DNA of 15,442 nucleotides from assembly GCA_030647855.1 (NCBI GenBank), contig JAUSIJ010000015.1:1-15442 (forward strand), written 5' to 3'. This document shows positions 15,198-15,442 of this stretch, piece by piece; the first letter of the stretch is position 1; each line of letters opens with the position of its first letter. The stretch is from a bacterium. Lineage in GTDB: Bacteria > Patescibacteriota > Minisyncoccia > Phycocordibacterales > JAUSIJ01. The notes under the pieces are model-generated. The model was not told where the DNA came from. It searched no databases and saw nothing but the letters and a program-made list of their open reading frames with translations. Position numbers and translations under genes: made by a program.

Positions 15198-15226
15198 TTC
15201 CCTTTTTTTAAACACTAGCGTACTAT
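15198..15226 (+). promoter_or_regulatory. Weak candidate promoter before the second CMP-sugar synthetase
   Basis: TACTAT (15221-15226) ends six bases before ATG 15233, in a 45-base gap. The best -35 at 17-base spacing is only TTCCCT (15198-15203). A run of seven T (15203-15209) lies between the boxes but has no hairpin before it. Listed because its position matches the other start-proximal boxes. Confidence 0.3.
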
Positions 15227-15232
15227 CTCGGT

Positions 15233-15442
15233 ATGAATATTTTAGCGCTTATTCAGGCGCGCGGCGGATCTAAAAGCATCCCGGGCAAAAATATCAAGCT
15301 TCTGCTTGGGAAACCTCTCATTGCTTGGACGATTCTCGCGGCTAAGGCTTCGCAACTGGTGACGCGGACTATTGTCTCGACTGATGACGAAGAGATTGCG
15401 GCGGTGGCGCGCCACTACGGTGCCGAGGTACCTTTTTTGCGT
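15233..15442 (+). CDS. Second CMP-nonulosonate cytidylyltransferase, N-terminal part (runs off window)
   Basis: Seventy codons, open to the last base of the window. The product opens with the CTP-binding signature RGGSKSIPGKN at 10-20, then GKPLIAWTI (26-34), VSTDDEEIAAVA (48-59) and a PFLR ending (67-70). It aligns without gaps to the start of neuA at 11625 but differs at many positions, so it is a divergent paralogue rather than a recent copy. It should activate a nonulosonic acid with CTP, most plausibly the product of the NeuB-cupin fusion two genes upstream. KdsB-type (Kdo) enzymes share this fold; the G-S-K-x-x-P-G-K-N form fits NeuA/LegF/PseF-type enzymes better. No Shine-Dalgarno sequence precedes the ATG. 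Confidence 0.9.
   Translation, partial: MNILALIQARGGSKSIPGKNIKLLLGKPLIAWTILAAKASQLVTRTIVSTDDEEIAAVARHYGAEVPFLR

Noticed and set aside
15188..15232. Intrinsic terminator before the second cytidylyltransferase (T-run at 15203-15209)
   Set aside because: No stem-loop precedes the T-run, so it does not meet the pattern of an intrinsic terminator.
1..15442. Alternative genetic code with TGA as an amino acid (SR1/Gracilibacteria type)
   Set aside because: TGA ends several genes (1577-1579, 6046-6048, 7887-7889, 9313-9315) right at expected family ends, and no gene contains an in-frame TGA.
1..15442. Mobile elements, CRISPR arrays, tRNA or rRNA genes
   Set aside because: No transposase, direct-repeat array, terminal inverted repeats or structural RNA pattern was seen on either strand.

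Overview
The window is a continuous run of thirteen plus-strand genes for building a cell-surface glycan, or for glycosylating surface proteins, with a nonulosonic (sialic-acid-like) acid component. Both ends are cut inside genes: the first lacks its N-terminus and the last lacks its C-terminus. No rRNA, tRNA, CRISPR array, insertion sequence or phage gene was seen. The code is standard, since several genes end in TGA and none reads through an in-frame TGA. Spacing is tight; the only non-coding gap over 60 bases is 12345-12503. G+C looks close to half, by spot count rather than a full computation. Tight packing, few Shine-Dalgarno sequences, promoter-like boxes that abut start codons, and a mosaic of surface-glycan families would fit an uncultured lineage such as Patescibacteria/CPR. 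That placement is inference, because the window holds no phylogenetic marker.

Layout. Positions 1-4793 hold a partial GT4 glycosyltransferase, a CDP-paratose 2-epimerase-like SDR, a GT-B-like transferase of poorly defined function, and a NodU/CmcH-type O-carbamoyltransferase. Positions 4831-9315 hold a GT9 (heptosyltransferase-family) enzyme with an added N-terminal membrane segment, a full ABC exporter resembling MsbA/PglK flippases, and a second GT-B-like protein paralogous to the first. Positions 9348-12344 hold a compact neuB-neuC-neuA module that makes ManNAc from UDP-GlcNAc, condenses it with PEP, and activates the product with CTP. Positions 12504-15442 hold what looks like a second nonulosonate module: a NeuB-family synthase fused to a cupin domain, a Gfo/Idh/MocA oxidoreductase, and the start of a second CMP-sugar synthetase.

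How they may work together (inference). The two synthase/cytidylyltransferase sets would supply one or two CMP-activated nonulosonic acids. The GT4, GT9 and GT-B-like proteins would assemble an oligosaccharide, the epimerase would supply another sugar, the NodU homologue would carbamoylate a hydroxyl, and the ABC protein would flip the lipid-linked product. The second module is the most unusual part: its synthase lacks the usual GPDH-type loop while keeping both metal-binding histidines, and its cupin has a complete metal-binding motif.

Regulation. Six starts (503, 6093, 9348, 12504, 14105, 15233) are preceded by sigma70-like -35/-10 pairs whose -10 box ends only 6-9 bases before the ATG, so transcripts could be leaderless. 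By contrast neuC, inside an overlapping pair, has a clear AAGGAG at good spacing. No convincing intrinsic terminator was found.
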